Below, in pieces: positions 1 through 7,167 of a DNA stretch of 9,961 bases. A program made the position numbers and the translations under genes. Under the pieces are notes generated by a model, which had not been told where the DNA came from, did not search any database, and saw only the letters and a list, made by a program, of their open reading frames with translations. The DNA is from Bacteroidota bacterium (lineage in GTDB: Bacteria; Bacteroidota; Bacteroidia; Flavobacteriales; Flavobacteriaceae). The first letter of the stretch is position 1, and each line of letters begins with the position of its first letter. Location of the stretch: contig JAEZGB010000005.1 of the NCBI GenBank assembly GCA_023437485.1, positions 1-9,961 on the forward strand, in the 5' to 3' direction.

Positions 1-151
1 TGAGCATTTCGGTGAGGTTGTGGCTGCTGGCGATGATGCGGTTGTCGATGACAATCACTGCGCCGATGGGGATTTCTCCCTTTTCATAGGCATTTTTGGC
101 TTCCGAGAACGCGCGGCGCATGAAGTATTCGTCACTGAAGATGTTTTCCAT
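1..151 (-). CDS. tadA: Nucleoside deaminase, TadA-like tRNA adenosine deaminase (N-terminal fragment)
   Basis: Partial gene. It starts at the CAT at 149-151 and runs off the left edge after 50 codons, so the C-terminal two thirds are missing. The visible protein begins MENIFSDEYFMRRAFSEAKN and continues with EKGEIPIGAVIV and DNRIIASSHNLTE. This is the N-terminal helix and first beta strands of the cytidine/deoxycytidylate deaminase fold as found in TadA. TadA converts the wobble adenosine of tRNA-Arg(ACG) to inosine in the cytoplasm. The catalytic zinc motifs (HAE and PCxxC) lie outside the window, so catalytic competence cannot be judged, and another nucleoside deaminase such as guanine deaminase is possible. 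The KGEIPIGAVIV block favours TadA. The gene is divergent from dxs across 37 bp. The start fits the usual length of the family N-terminus, and no upstream alternative is needed. Confidence 0.85.
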   Translation of the reverse strand, partial: MENIFSDEYFMRRAFSEAKNAYEKGEIPIGAVIVIDNRIIASSHNLTEML

Positions 152-155
152 CCCG

Positions 156-190
156 CAAAATTACAATTTGAGGTCGTACATTTGTTCAAT
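156..190 (-). promoter_or_regulatory. Candidate Bacteroidota promoter for tadA
   Basis: On the minus strand, TAATTTTG (163-156) fits the Bacteroidota -7 consensus TAnnTTTG. An ATTG at 190-187 lies 23 nt upstream and could serve as a weak -33 element. The -7 box ends only 4 nt before the tadA ATG, so transcription would start at or next to the start codon and give a leaderless or near-leaderless mRNA. This is inferred from motif matching only. Confidence 0.3.
177..184 (+). promoter_or_regulatory. Candidate -7 promoter element for dxs
   Basis: TACATTTG fits the Bacteroidota -7 consensus TAnnTTTG and ends 4 nt before the dxs ATG at 189. No TTG or TTTG occurs at the expected 19-23 nt upstream; the only nearby TTTG (167-170) is too close. 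The match is therefore incomplete. If it is functional, the dxs transcript would be leaderless. Real dxs transcription could instead start further upstream, inside tadA. Confidence 0.25.
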
Positions 191-1958
191 GCCATACGAA
201 TTGCTCTCCCGTATTGACGATCCCCGCGACCTCCGAAAGCTTTCCGGGGAAGATTTGCCCGTTTTGACGCGCGAACTCAGGCAGTTCATTATCGAGGCTG
301 TCGCGTCAAAGGAAGGCCACCTTGGCGCAAGCCTGGGCGTGGTTGAGCTTACAATTGCCCTGCATTACGTTTTCAATACGCCCGATGATGCGCTCATCTG
401 GGACGTCGGGCACCAGGCCTATGGCCACAAGATTTTAACCGGCCGGCGGGATGTGTTTTCCACTAACCGGCAATGGGGCGGGATCTCCGGCTTTCCAAAA
501 ATGGACGAAAGCCCGTATGACGCTTTCGGAACGGGGCATTCTTCAACAGCCATATCGGCCGCTTTGGGAATGGCAATCGCATCCAAACTCCAGGGAAATC
601 ATTCATGCAACCACATTGCCGTCGTTGGCGATGCCTCAATTGCCGCGGGAATGGCCTTTGAAGGGCTCAACCACGCCGGTGTGACCGATGCCAACCTGCT
701 GGTGATCCTCAATGACAACGCCATCGGAATTGACCCGAGCGTGGGCGCGCTCAAGGAGTATCTGACATCGGTCAAACAAGGCCGCGACCCGCGCCGCAAT
801 AACATGATCCAGTCGCTCAATTTTGACTATTCGGGACCGATTGACGGGCATGACCTCCCCGCGTTGATATCGGAACTCAAAAGGCTCCAAAACAAGACCG
901 GGCCCCGCTTTTTGCACATCATCACCACCAAAGGAAAAGGACTTCGTCAAGCCGAGGAGAACCAGGTAAAATACCACGCGCCGGGTCGTTTTGACCCCGT
1001 GAGCGGTGACCTGATCGGGTCTGAAGATTCGGAAATGCCTCCAAAATTTCAGGATGTATTTGGCCTGACCCTGGTCGAGCTCGCCCAAAACAATAACAAG
1101 ATCATCGGTATAACGCCCGCCATGCCTACCGGAAGTTCGTTAAAGTCCATGATGGACCGTTTTCCGGATCGCGCTTTTGATGTGGGCATCGCCGAGCAGC
1201 ATGCCGTTACCCTGGCCGCCGGAATGGCTGCGAAAGGGATGATAGTTTACTGCAATATTTACAGCACCTTTTTGCAACGCGCCTATGACCAGCTGATCCA
1301 CGATGTTGCGCTCCAAAACCTCCCGGTAATATTTTGCCTGGACCGCGCCGGGATTGTTGGCGAGGACGGGCCCACGCACCACGGGGTTCTGGATCTCGCT
1401 TATTTGCGCTGTGTTCCCAATATGATGGTTTATGCACCGCGCGACGAGGCGGCCTTACGCAACATCCTTTATACCGCGCAACTGGGGCTTACAGGCCCAA
1501 TCGCAATACGGTACCCTCGCGGTCGCGGCCAAAACGCACATTGGCAACAGCCTTTCACAAAGATTGAGATTGGAAAAGCAGCGCTGATTAAATCCGGAAG
1601 CCGGGTCGCCGTCCTTAGTTGCGGCGCCATTGCCTCCCACGTAACCATAGCCATTGCCCAAACCGAATCGCCGCATGATTTTGCGCATTATGATTTTGGC
1701 TTTGTCAAACCCCTGGATCACGACTCGCTGCGAGAAATATTTGCGGAATTCGAGAATGTAGTGACGGTTGAAGACGGCTGCCTGGCCGGGGGATTTGGCA
1801 GCGCGGTTGTTGAATTCGCCAGCGACATCCAATCCGGGGTCAATATAAAACGCATCGGGATTCCCGATAGTTTTGTGCCTCATGGGACCGTGGCGCAACT
1901 TCAGGAACTTCATGGACTGGACCCAAAAAGCATCGCATCCATTTTATCGTCCCTGTGA
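189..1958 (+). CDS. dxs: 1-deoxy-D-xylulose-5-phosphate synthase
   Basis: Cytoplasmic thiamine-diphosphate (ThDP) and Mg-dependent enzyme that condenses pyruvate with glyceraldehyde 3-phosphate to DXP. This is the first step of the MEP pathway to isoprenoids and also feeds ThDP and pyridoxal phosphate synthesis. The protein is 589 aa, normal for the family. Visible signatures are GHLGASLGVVEL (about residues 43-54), VGHQAYGHKILTGR (73-86), a ThDP/Mg site GDAS...LNDN (148-177), GIAEQHAV with catalytic Glu336 (333-340), DRAGIVGEDGPTHHG (385-399) and RYPRGRG (441-447). The transketolase N-terminal, pyrimidine-binding and C-terminal domains follow in the usual order. I chose the ATG at 189. The frame stays open to an ATG at 96, but those 31 codons overlap divergent tadA and have no family similarity. 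The usual second Gly of GDG is Ala here, which I believe is common in flavobacterial Dxs. DUF3078 follows at 31 bp, so an operon is likely. Confidence 0.97.
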   Translation: MPYELLSRIDDPRDLRKLSGEDLPVLTRELRQFIIEAVASKEGHLGASLGVVELTIALHYVFNTPDDALIWDVGHQAYGHKILTGRRDVFSTNRQWGGISGFPKMDESPYDAFGTGHSSTAISAALGMAIASKLQGNHSCNHIAVVGDASIAAGMAFEGLNHAGVTDANLLVILNDNAIGIDPSVGALKEYLTSVKQGRDPRRNNMIQSLNFDYSGPIDGHDLPALISELKRLQNKTGPRFLHIITTKGKGLRQAEENQVKYHAPGRFDPVSGDLIGSEDSEMPPKFQDVFGLTLVELAQNNNKIIGITPAMPTGSSLKSMMDRFPDRAFDVGIAEQHAVTLAAGMAAKGMIVYCNIYSTFLQRAYDQLIHDVALQNLPVIFCLDRAGIVGEDGPTHHGVLDLAYLRCVPNMMVYAPRDEAALRNILYTAQLGLTGPIAIRYPRGRGQNAHWQQPFTKIEIGKAALIKSGSRVAVLSCGAIASHVTIAIAQTESPHDFAHYDFGFVKPLDHDSLREIFAEFENVVTVEDGCLAGGFGSAVVEFASDIQSGVNIKRIGIPDSFVPHGTVAQLQELHGLDPKSIASILSSL

Positions 1959-1989
1959 TTTTCACGACTTTTGTGGCGAATAATCAAGT

Positions 1990-2925
1990 ATGAAAAATTT
2001 TATTGCCGCCCTGTTGCTGATCACGGCCTGCCACGCATGGGCACAAGAACCGATATACCCCGCCGACTCCACCCGCTGGGAAAAGAAAAACACTTTGGGA
2101 TTTGACCTTAGCGAGATCGCGTTCGTAAATTGGAATGCCGGTGGTGTGAGCTCGGTGTCGGGGCTTTTTAAAGGCGATTTCGTGCGACGGCTAACGCTGA
2201 GCAAATCAAAATGGGGAAACGTCCTGACCGTTAGGTACGGGCTGAACAAGCAAGACGGTGTTGAATGGCGCAAAACCGACGATGTTTTTAAATTTGATTC
2301 CAACTACGGCTTTAGGCGGGACACTGCGTCAAACTGGTTTCATTCGGCGAGGTTTTCATTTGCGACGCAGTTCACTGAAGGCTTTGCCTATCCAAACACC
2401 GAGCGCGCCATTTCCAAGGCATTTGCCCCGGCATACATTTTCCTTGGGGTGGGTGCCGAATACTCCAATAAACCTAAAAGAATCAACTTCTACTTTTCAC
2501 CACTTACCATGAAAACCACATTGGTGCTGGACGAGCGGCTTGCCAATCAGGGTGCGTTTGGAGTTACGCCCGCCAGGATTGACCCTTTAACCGGTGAGAT
2601 CACCTCACCGGGAAGCCGGAGCCGGACTGAACTGGGTATTCTTTCCACCAGCCATGTAAAATGGGATGTTTACAAAAACATGAACGTGGAAAACAAACTC
2701 TCGCTGTATACGGATTACATCAATAATTTTGGCAATATTGACGTGGACTGGCAATTTAACCTGAATATGATTGTGAACCAATACGTGAAAGCCAGCGTAG
2801 GCCTGCACGTGATCTATGACGATGACATCAAGGCCAAGGAGGAAATCGACGGCCAGCAGGTTACCGTAGGCCCCAAAATCCAACTCAAACAAACCCTGGG
2901 GATCGGAGTGGTTTATTCCTTTTGA
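1990..2925 (+). CDS. DUF3078 domain-containing protein, probable outer-membrane beta-barrel
   Basis: A 311-aa exported protein of the Bacteroidota-specific DUF3078 family; the molecular function is unknown. Residues 1-19 (MKNFIAALLLITACHAWAQ) form a signal peptide. The family core is plain: LGFDLSEIAFVNWNAGGVSS (about 36-55), then a W-G-N...RYGLNKQDG segment, KTDDVFKFDSNYGFR, and FHSARFSFATQFTEGF. A second block follows with APAYIFLGVGAEY, FSPLTMKTTLVLDERLANQG and GAFGV. The sequence alternates polar and hydrophobic residues, is rich in Tyr, Trp and Phe, and ends in the aromatic residue of GIGVVYSF. Together these suggest an outer-membrane beta-barrel, which is inference. It starts 31 bp after dxs on the same strand with no terminator between them. 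To my knowledge dxs-DUF3078 adjacency is frequent in Flavobacteriia, which hints at shared expression but not at a role in isoprenoid synthesis. Confidence 0.9.
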   Translation: MKNFIAALLLITACHAWAQEPIYPADSTRWEKKNTLGFDLSEIAFVNWNAGGVSSVSGLFKGDFVRRLTLSKSKWGNVLTVRYGLNKQDGVEWRKTDDVFKFDSNYGFRRDTASNWFHSARFSFATQFTEGFAYPNTERAISKAFAPAYIFLGVGAEYSNKPKRINFYFSPLTMKTTLVLDERLANQGAFGVTPARIDPLTGEITSPGSRSRTELGILSTSHVKWDVYKNMNVENKLSLYTDYINNFGNIDVDWQFNLNMIVNQYVKASVGLHVIYDDDIKAKEEIDGQQVTVGPKIQLKQTLGIGVVYSF

Positions 2926-2950
2926 TTGCGTGAGTGATGGAAGTGGCATC

Positions 2951-3000
2951 CTTTTTTGCCGCCGACAACTTCAACAAAACGCGATCTGCCGGCAAAAAAG
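2951..3000. repeat. 11-bp perfect inverted repeat with 28-nt loop
   Basis: CTTTTTTGCCG at 2951-2961 is exactly reverse-complementary to CGGCAAAAAAG at 2990-3000. The T run is on the 5' arm and the A run on the 3' arm, so the stem is not followed by a U tract on either strand and it is not a classical intrinsic terminator. It could form an RNA hairpin at the 3' end of the dxs-DUF3078 transcript, protecting or processing it. Its role is unknown. Confidence 0.55.
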
Positions 3001-3080
3001 ATAGAACGGACAGCGCGACGGCGTGCATTTAGATTCTTTTGCGCGAATTGGACCAAACGCCGGCACGCCCAAATAAATTG

Positions 3081-3108
3081 AAAAAAAAAACTGCCTCTCT
3101 CGAGGCAG
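3081..3108 (-). terminator. Intrinsic terminator of the M36 peptidase gene
   Basis: Read on the minus strand, the 7-bp stem CTGCCTC/GAGGCAG (3108-3102 with 3097-3091) closes a GAGA tetraloop of GNRA type. It is followed directly by ten T (3090-3081). It starts 6 nt after the peptidase stop codon. This is a textbook Rho-independent terminator. On the plus strand the hairpin lacks a good T tract, so it serves mainly the minus-strand gene. Confidence 0.88.
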
Positions 3109-3114
3109 CTTTCA

Positions 3115-5730
3115 TTAGTTCTTGATTAGTTTTTGAGTGTAGCTGACATTGTTGCCGCTAATCTTGAGAATGTACAAACCTGATTGCAGGTGGCGCACGT
3201 CAAGCGAGGTCTCAGTATCAAACTCGTGGATGGCGTTGTAAACCATCCGGCCGTTGATATCGGTGAGTGCAACCGACGCCTTTCCTGCAAAAGCGTTTAG
3301 TCGAACGTTGTACAGGCCGTTTGATGGGTTAGGATAAACACGGATCAGGTCCTGACCAATGTGATTAACTGAGAGTGAACAGTTTGGCCCCGGTGGCGGC
3401 GTTGAGAAATCCTCGATCTGGTCATTTGAGTTGCTGGTAGAACCCGACGAAGCGTTCACACCAAGCCCGCGGCGGGCAAATACGTCCCAGATCATGCAAA
3501 AATCCTCGCCTCCGGTAGTGGCCTGGTCAGCGGCAATGATCGCATTGCGCGCGGCCACAAAGCCCGGGCTGCACGGCTGAAGTTTAAGTGCGTCAATTAC
3601 CAGTTGCATGACTTTGTTGTTTCCGCCCGTACCGGTGTAAATGTTGGGATCGTATCCGTATTTATTGATGTAGGCCCAGGTCAGGTCCCAGAGCATGGTA
3701 GCCCAAACCTCTCCAACGTCGTAGCGATAGGTCTCGCCGCTTGAATTTGAATTGGCAAGTGTGAGCGGGTTGATGCTCATGTCAGTGGTATAAGGATATT
3801 GCCTGAGGCCGCTTCCTGAGGGCGACTGGCTAAGGGCAAAGCTCGCAATACCGCGTGCGGTGTTTTCGGTTACATTTTCAGACATCGTGGTCATCAGTGC
3901 AAACCAGTCAGACCATCCCTCGCCCATTGCCTCATTGTTGAACAGGCAGTTTACATTGGCTGCGCCTCCGGTAAGCCTTGACGAAATTCCGTGGCCCACT
4001 TCATGGGCAATGATCCCATTGTCAAAATCGCCATCGGCATGAACAAAATTGGTCCTTTGCAATTTAACCGTGACTGGACCGGTGGCTAACCTGGCAATTA
4101 GTTCGTTTCCATCGGCCAGGCTTACCAGGACCGCCGGAATTGTAATATTGGCATCGGCACCCGACATTCCAACATATGCCGGATCGGCAACATTGTTTAC
4201 CACTATCGCTGCGACAGCGCCCGCTTGCTGTGCAAAAAGCACTTTCTCTACAAATGTACAGTCCCCGCGACGCAGGATGGCAACATTGCCACTAAGTTCG
4301 GCCGGGTTGATGGCGGGACTACAGGCATCGGCAGTATCGCCAACCCCATCATTGTACAATACAAGGTTAGTCTGGATCAGCGCGGGTTCAAGCGGAATGG
4401 GCACGTTGCCGGGTTCAAAGACGTTATTGGCCATCGGGATTCCACCGGCAATATCGGCCGGTTCAAGGATTTGAAGCGGTGACGGGAGCACGTTCCAGAG
4501 GTACATCTGGACACGGGGCCTTTGCCCGTCAGGTGGAGTGGAGAAATTCGCATTGTTGATGTTGGGCGCGACACCGTTGCCGTCCTGGGCATCGGCAATG
4601 ACCGCGTCACCGCCAAACCCGGGCTGCACAAAGCCGGAATAATTCATTTGCTGAAAATTTCCGTTTTGTTCGTTAAAGCCATATCGGAACCAAACATCGT
4701 GCATGATGTTGACCATGTAGAAGAGGTTGGTCACCGACGCGTTCACATAAGTATCGGCTGCCACGGTAACACCGCCATACGGGAAATCAAAATTGAGAGT
4801 GGGACCTCCGTTAGGGCTGGTACCGGTCCCGTTGAGCCCGTCGTGATCTTCCATTGCCTGGACATTGTTGCCGCGGGTAATGGTAAACTCGGCGCCGGGT
4901 TGGTTGTTAGTGTCATGCCAGCCGTGCGGCGATGCAACCGGGTCATGCGGAGCGGTAAGCAGTTGGCGGGGGCCATGCGAAGGGCTCTCGACCCAATGAG
5001 GGATTACGCGGTAGGCGCCTGATTGTGCCTCCAACGCCGATGCATTTTTGTAGAACCCGCGGGTAAAGGCAGTGGATTTGACCACTTCGGCGTGGTTGTG
5101 ATTGCCATCAAAAGAACAGGATACGGTAAGGTCATGCTGCTCCAGCATCTGGCCGTTCAAGGCGTCAATGCGGACGCTCCAAAGGTGCTTGCTGTTGGTG
5201 GAATGGAACATGAGGTCCCAGGCCAACCGGAGGCTACCGTCGGGCATTTGCTGATAGACCAACTCGGCACTTGCCGGTTCGTCGGCCAAAACGCCATTGG
5301 AGATTTTATAGTGATGGGCTTTTTCACTTGAAATCACCGCAAATGGCCCCGGGTTGTGCTCTGATAGCAAGGCTCTTGCCGCCGAGAACGCTTCGAGCAC
5401 ATCGAGTGACGGATTTGACGTATTCACTTTTTGCGATGCGTTGGCAATAAAGCCCTCGGTTGCATTAATTACCTCGCCGTTTTTTACCCAAACGTTTGAA
5501 ATCGCATTAAAAACCTCAATGCCATTTACACGCTGCTTCAAGTAATAATTCTGGATTTTGGTGGCGTCCGAATCGCCTTTGCTATCAATGACCCAACCGG
5601 ATACATCTTGCGCCGACAGGCCCAGTTTATCGCGGTTCGCATTTAAATACTGCTGGATTTTTTGATCGGCATCCTGGGCAAAAAATGCCAGCGGTGCCAA
5701 AATAAACAGCGGCAGCGTAATTCTTTTCAT
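3115..5730 (-). CDS. T9SS-dependent M36 family (fungalysin-like) metallopeptidase
   Basis: Secreted zinc endopeptidase of 871 aa. Signal peptide: residues 1-18 (MKRITLPLFILAPLAFFA). An FTP-type propeptide follows at about 40-95 (YYLKQRVNGIEVFNA), acting as chaperone and inhibitor of the zymogen. The M36 catalytic domain carries the zinc motif HEVGH (576-580) with ligands His576 and His580, catalytic Glu577, and third ligand Glu604 in GEGWSD. A protease-associated (PA) domain is inserted just before it (about 460-555; AILRRGDCTF), as in many bacterial M36 enzymes. The last 80 residues are a type A T9SS sorting domain (YPNP at 799-802, ending KLIKN), so the protein should be exported by Sec, moved across the outer membrane by T9SS and released or surface-anchored. 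The frame stays open to an ATG at 5784. I chose 5730 because the signal peptide begins there and a candidate promoter lies between the two ATGs. A likely role is extracellular protein degradation for nutrition. Confidence 0.95.
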   Translation of the reverse strand: MKRITLPLFILAPLAFFAQDADQKIQQYLNANRDKLGLSAQDVSGWVIDSKGDSDATKIQNYYLKQRVNGIEVFNAISNVWVKNGEVINATEGFIANASQKVNTSNPSLDVLEAFSAARALLSEHNPGPFAVISSEKAHHYKISNGVLADEPASAELVYQQMPDGSLRLAWDLMFHSTNSKHLWSVRIDALNGQMLEQHDLTVSCSFDGNHNHAEVVKSTAFTRGFYKNASALEAQSGAYRVIPHWVESPSHGPRQLLTAPHDPVASPHGWHDTNNQPGAEFTITRGNNVQAMEDHDGLNGTGTSPNGGPTLNFDFPYGGVTVAADTYVNASVTNLFYMVNIMHDVWFRYGFNEQNGNFQQMNYSGFVQPGFGGDAVIADAQDGNGVAPNINNANFSTPPDGQRPRVQMYLWNVLPSPLQILEPADIAGGIPMANNVFEPGNVPIPLEPALIQTNLVLYNDGVGDTADACSPAINPAELSGNVAILRRGDCTFVEKVLFAQQAGAVAAIVVNNVADPAYVGMSGADANITIPAVLVSLADGNELIARLATGPVTVKLQRTNFVHADGDFDNGIIAHEVGHGISSRLTGGAANVNCLFNNEAMGEGWSDWFALMTTMSENVTENTARGIASFALSQSPSGSGLRQYPYTTDMSINPLTLANSNSSGETYRYDVGEVWATMLWDLTWAYINKYGYDPNIYTGTGGNNKVMQLVIDALKLQPCSPGFVAARNAIIAADQATTGGEDFCMIWDVFARRGLGVNASSGSTSNSNDQIEDFSTPPPGPNCSLSVNHIGQDLIRVYPNPSNGLYNVRLNAFAGKASVALTDINGRMVYNAIHEFDTETSLDVRHLQSGLYILKISGNNVSYTQKLIKN

Positions 5731-5752
5731 GTGCTTGTTGTTTAATAGGCAA

Positions 5753-5784
5753 CAAACATAATTTTTTTTTGGTGAAATATGCAA
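5753..5784 (-). promoter_or_regulatory. Candidate Bacteroidota-type promoter of the M36 peptidase
   Basis: On the minus strand TATGTTTG (5760-5753) is a full match to the -7 consensus TAnnTTTG. A TTG (5784-5782) lies 21 nt upstream as a -33 element, and the spacer contains a nine-A tract. Transcription would start near 5747, about 15-20 nt before the ATG at 5730. The promoter lies in the gap after dgt, so the peptidase is probably transcribed independently of dgt. It also rules against the longer reading from the ATG at 5784, which would be upstream of the start site. Confidence 0.55.
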
Positions 5785-5808
5785 GGAAATGTTAAAGCCA
5801 ATGAATAT

Positions 5809-7152
5809 TTAACGATTGTCCTGCGAAATGATGCTGTTATAAATCAACGCCTTTCCATCGGTCAGCATGGATACAAAATGGCAGATGTGCATCAGTCGGT
5901 CATAGAGCGATTCTTTTTCAAAATTGTGCCGCTCGGGAAGAATCTTTAGCAACAGATTGTCAAAGTTGGTGGCTACACCGTCAAAACGGTTGTTGTACGC
6001 CACAATAAAATGATCAAGCAAATTATTGATCACACGGTACCCGTGGAGTTCTTTTTCAATCACCTCCCGGCTTTGATAAATGTTTTTTACGCTTAGTTTG
6101 ATGATGTCGTCCATTTGGGCCTTGTAGCGGCTTTTATCCATGAGTGCGAACGGAAATTTTCCAGCGAGAATGGCCTCCTCATTTTCCATGAAGATTTTAA
6201 CCGCATCATTGATCAGGTTGCCAATCGAAAGCGCCCGCAGGTAGGAAATCCGGTCCTCGCGGGTGGTTAGCAGGTTGTATTTTGGCGTGTCGATGGTATC
6301 CCGAACCAGGTTGATCAGGTATTCGAGTGCGTAATCTTCCGAAACCAGCCCCAGGTTGATCCCGTCCTCAAAGTCGATGATGGTATAACAGATGTCGTCG
6401 GCTGCCTCCACCAGATATGCAAGAGGATGCCGTTCAAAGCCGATGTCGTCGCCACTTTTGTTGGAGATGAGGCCAAGTTCCGATGCCACTTCCAAAAAGA
6501 AATCCCTGTCGCCCTGGAAAAACCCAAATTTTTTGTCGGCAATGGCCGATGTGGGCTTCTTGGGCAGGCTTTCCTTGGGATATTTCATAAAGGCGCCCAG
6601 CGTGGCGTAGGAAATCCTGAGTCCCCCTTCATTGCCGGGGCGCGATCCGGTCAAGATTGAAAATCCGTTGGCGTTGCCCTCGAAATCCACGAGGTCCTGC
6701 CATTGCTTTGGCGTGAGGTACTCGCGGTACTTTTGCCCCTTGCCTGACTTGAAATACTCGCCAATAGCCTTCTCGCCCGAATGACCAAACGGCGGATTGC
6801 CAATATCATGCGCCAAGGCAGCCGCGGCCACAATCGCCCCGAAATCATTCATCTGATAACCGTGGACGTCCCTTAGGTGCGGATATTTCTCAAGCACCTG
6901 CTTGCCCACCAGCCTTCCCAGCGAACGCCCCACAACTGAGACCTCCAGGCTGTGGGTAAGCCGCGTGTGCACAAAGTCGGTTTTGGAAAGCGGGATTACC
7001 TGCGTTTTGTCCTGCAAGCTGCGAAACGCCGAGGAGAAAATGATCCGGTCATAATCCACCTCGAACCCCAAACGGGTATCATCCTGTTCGCGGCGGAGCC
7101 TTTTATAGTTATCGCCCTGTCGGCGGAGTGAGAGAAGTTGTTCCCAACGCAT
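5809..7152 (-). CDS. dgt: dGTP triphosphohydrolase (dGTPase, HD superfamily)
   Basis: Cytoplasmic HD-domain enzyme of 447 aa that hydrolyses dGTP, and in some homologues other dNTPs, to the deoxynucleoside and triphosphate, helping to balance dNTP pools. Family signatures are SAFRSLQDKTQVIPLSKTDF (41-60), RLTHSLEVS with metal ligand His67, and LAHDIGNPPFGHSGE with His115-Asp116 plus His124 and Glu127, which match the E. coli catalytic His126 and Glu129. The fourth metal ligand is Asp252 in LVEAADDICYTIIDFEDG. All HD metal ligands are therefore present. It is shorter than E. coli Dgt (505 aa) but typical of Bacteroidota members. The start MRWEQLLSLRRQGDN fits family N-termini. It begins 15 bp after the 74-aa gene, so it is probably the last gene of a GNAT-orphan-dgt unit. 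No clear terminator follows its stop. Substrate preference cannot be read from the sequence. Confidence 0.95.
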   Translation of the reverse strand: MRWEQLLSLRRQGDNYKRLRREQDDTRLGFEVDYDRIIFSSAFRSLQDKTQVIPLSKTDFVHTRLTHSLEVSVVGRSLGRLVGKQVLEKYPHLRDVHGYQMNDFGAIVAAAALAHDIGNPPFGHSGEKAIGEYFKSGKGQKYREYLTPKQWQDLVDFEGNANGFSILTGSRPGNEGGLRISYATLGAFMKYPKESLPKKPTSAIADKKFGFFQGDRDFFLEVASELGLISNKSGDDIGFERHPLAYLVEAADDICYTIIDFEDGINLGLVSEDYALEYLINLVRDTIDTPKYNLLTTREDRISYLRALSIGNLINDAVKIFMENEEAILAGKFPFALMDKSRYKAQMDDIIKLSVKNIYQSREVIEKELHGYRVINNLLDHFIVAYNNRFDGVATNFDNLLLKILPERHNFEKESLYDRLMHICHFVSMLTDGKALIYNSIISQDNR

Positions 7153-7167
7153 GGTTATGGGTTTGAG

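Larger units (their letters stand above)
2926..3114. other. Convergent non-coding gap between DUF3078 and the M36 peptidase
   Basis: This 189-bp stretch lies between two convergent genes and shows no credible reading frame. It contains a weak plus-strand stem GATG/CATC (2936-2939 with 2947-2950) followed by six T (2952-2957), which could end DUF3078 transcription. It also contains an 11-bp perfect inverted repeat (2951-3000), a 7-bp inverted repeat (3020-3026 with 3063-3069) and the M36 terminator at its right end. No tRNA or known RNA gene is visible. Confidence 0.7.

Noticed and set aside
96..188. A 31-codon N-terminal extension of dxs from the ATG at 96
   Set aside because: It lies over the divergent tadA coding region, whose first 50 residues are clearly family-like. 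The extension has no Dxs character, and the ATG at 189 matches the expected N-terminus.
636..1088. Minus-strand open frame of 150 codons inside dxs
   Set aside because: It is a shadow of a GC-rich, highly conserved gene. Its product has no family features, signal or context.
1455..1913. Minus-strand open frame of 152 codons inside the dxs 3' half
   Set aside because: It is antisense to conserved Dxs motifs, and its product looks like a translation artefact.
3020..3069. 7-bp inverted repeat GGCGTGC/GCACGCC in the convergent gap
   Set aside because: Short arms with a 36-nt loop, no T tract and an adjacent mismatch. This is within what chance allows in a GC-containing spacer.
4060..4350. Possible foreign insertion or gene fusion in the M36 peptidase just before HEVGH
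   Set aside because: The segment is a protease-associated (PA) domain, a known insertion in bacterial M36 enzymes. The reading frame and composition continue smoothly.
4522..5022. Plus-strand open frame of 166 codons opposite the M36 peptidase
   Set aside because: It is fully antisense to the conserved peptidase domain, with no promoter or recognisable protein features.
5735..5755. 6-bp inverted repeat TTGTTG/CAACAA before the M36 start codon
   Set aside because: AT-rich, short, and overlapping the candidate -7 box, so most of it would not be transcribed. Not supported as an operator.
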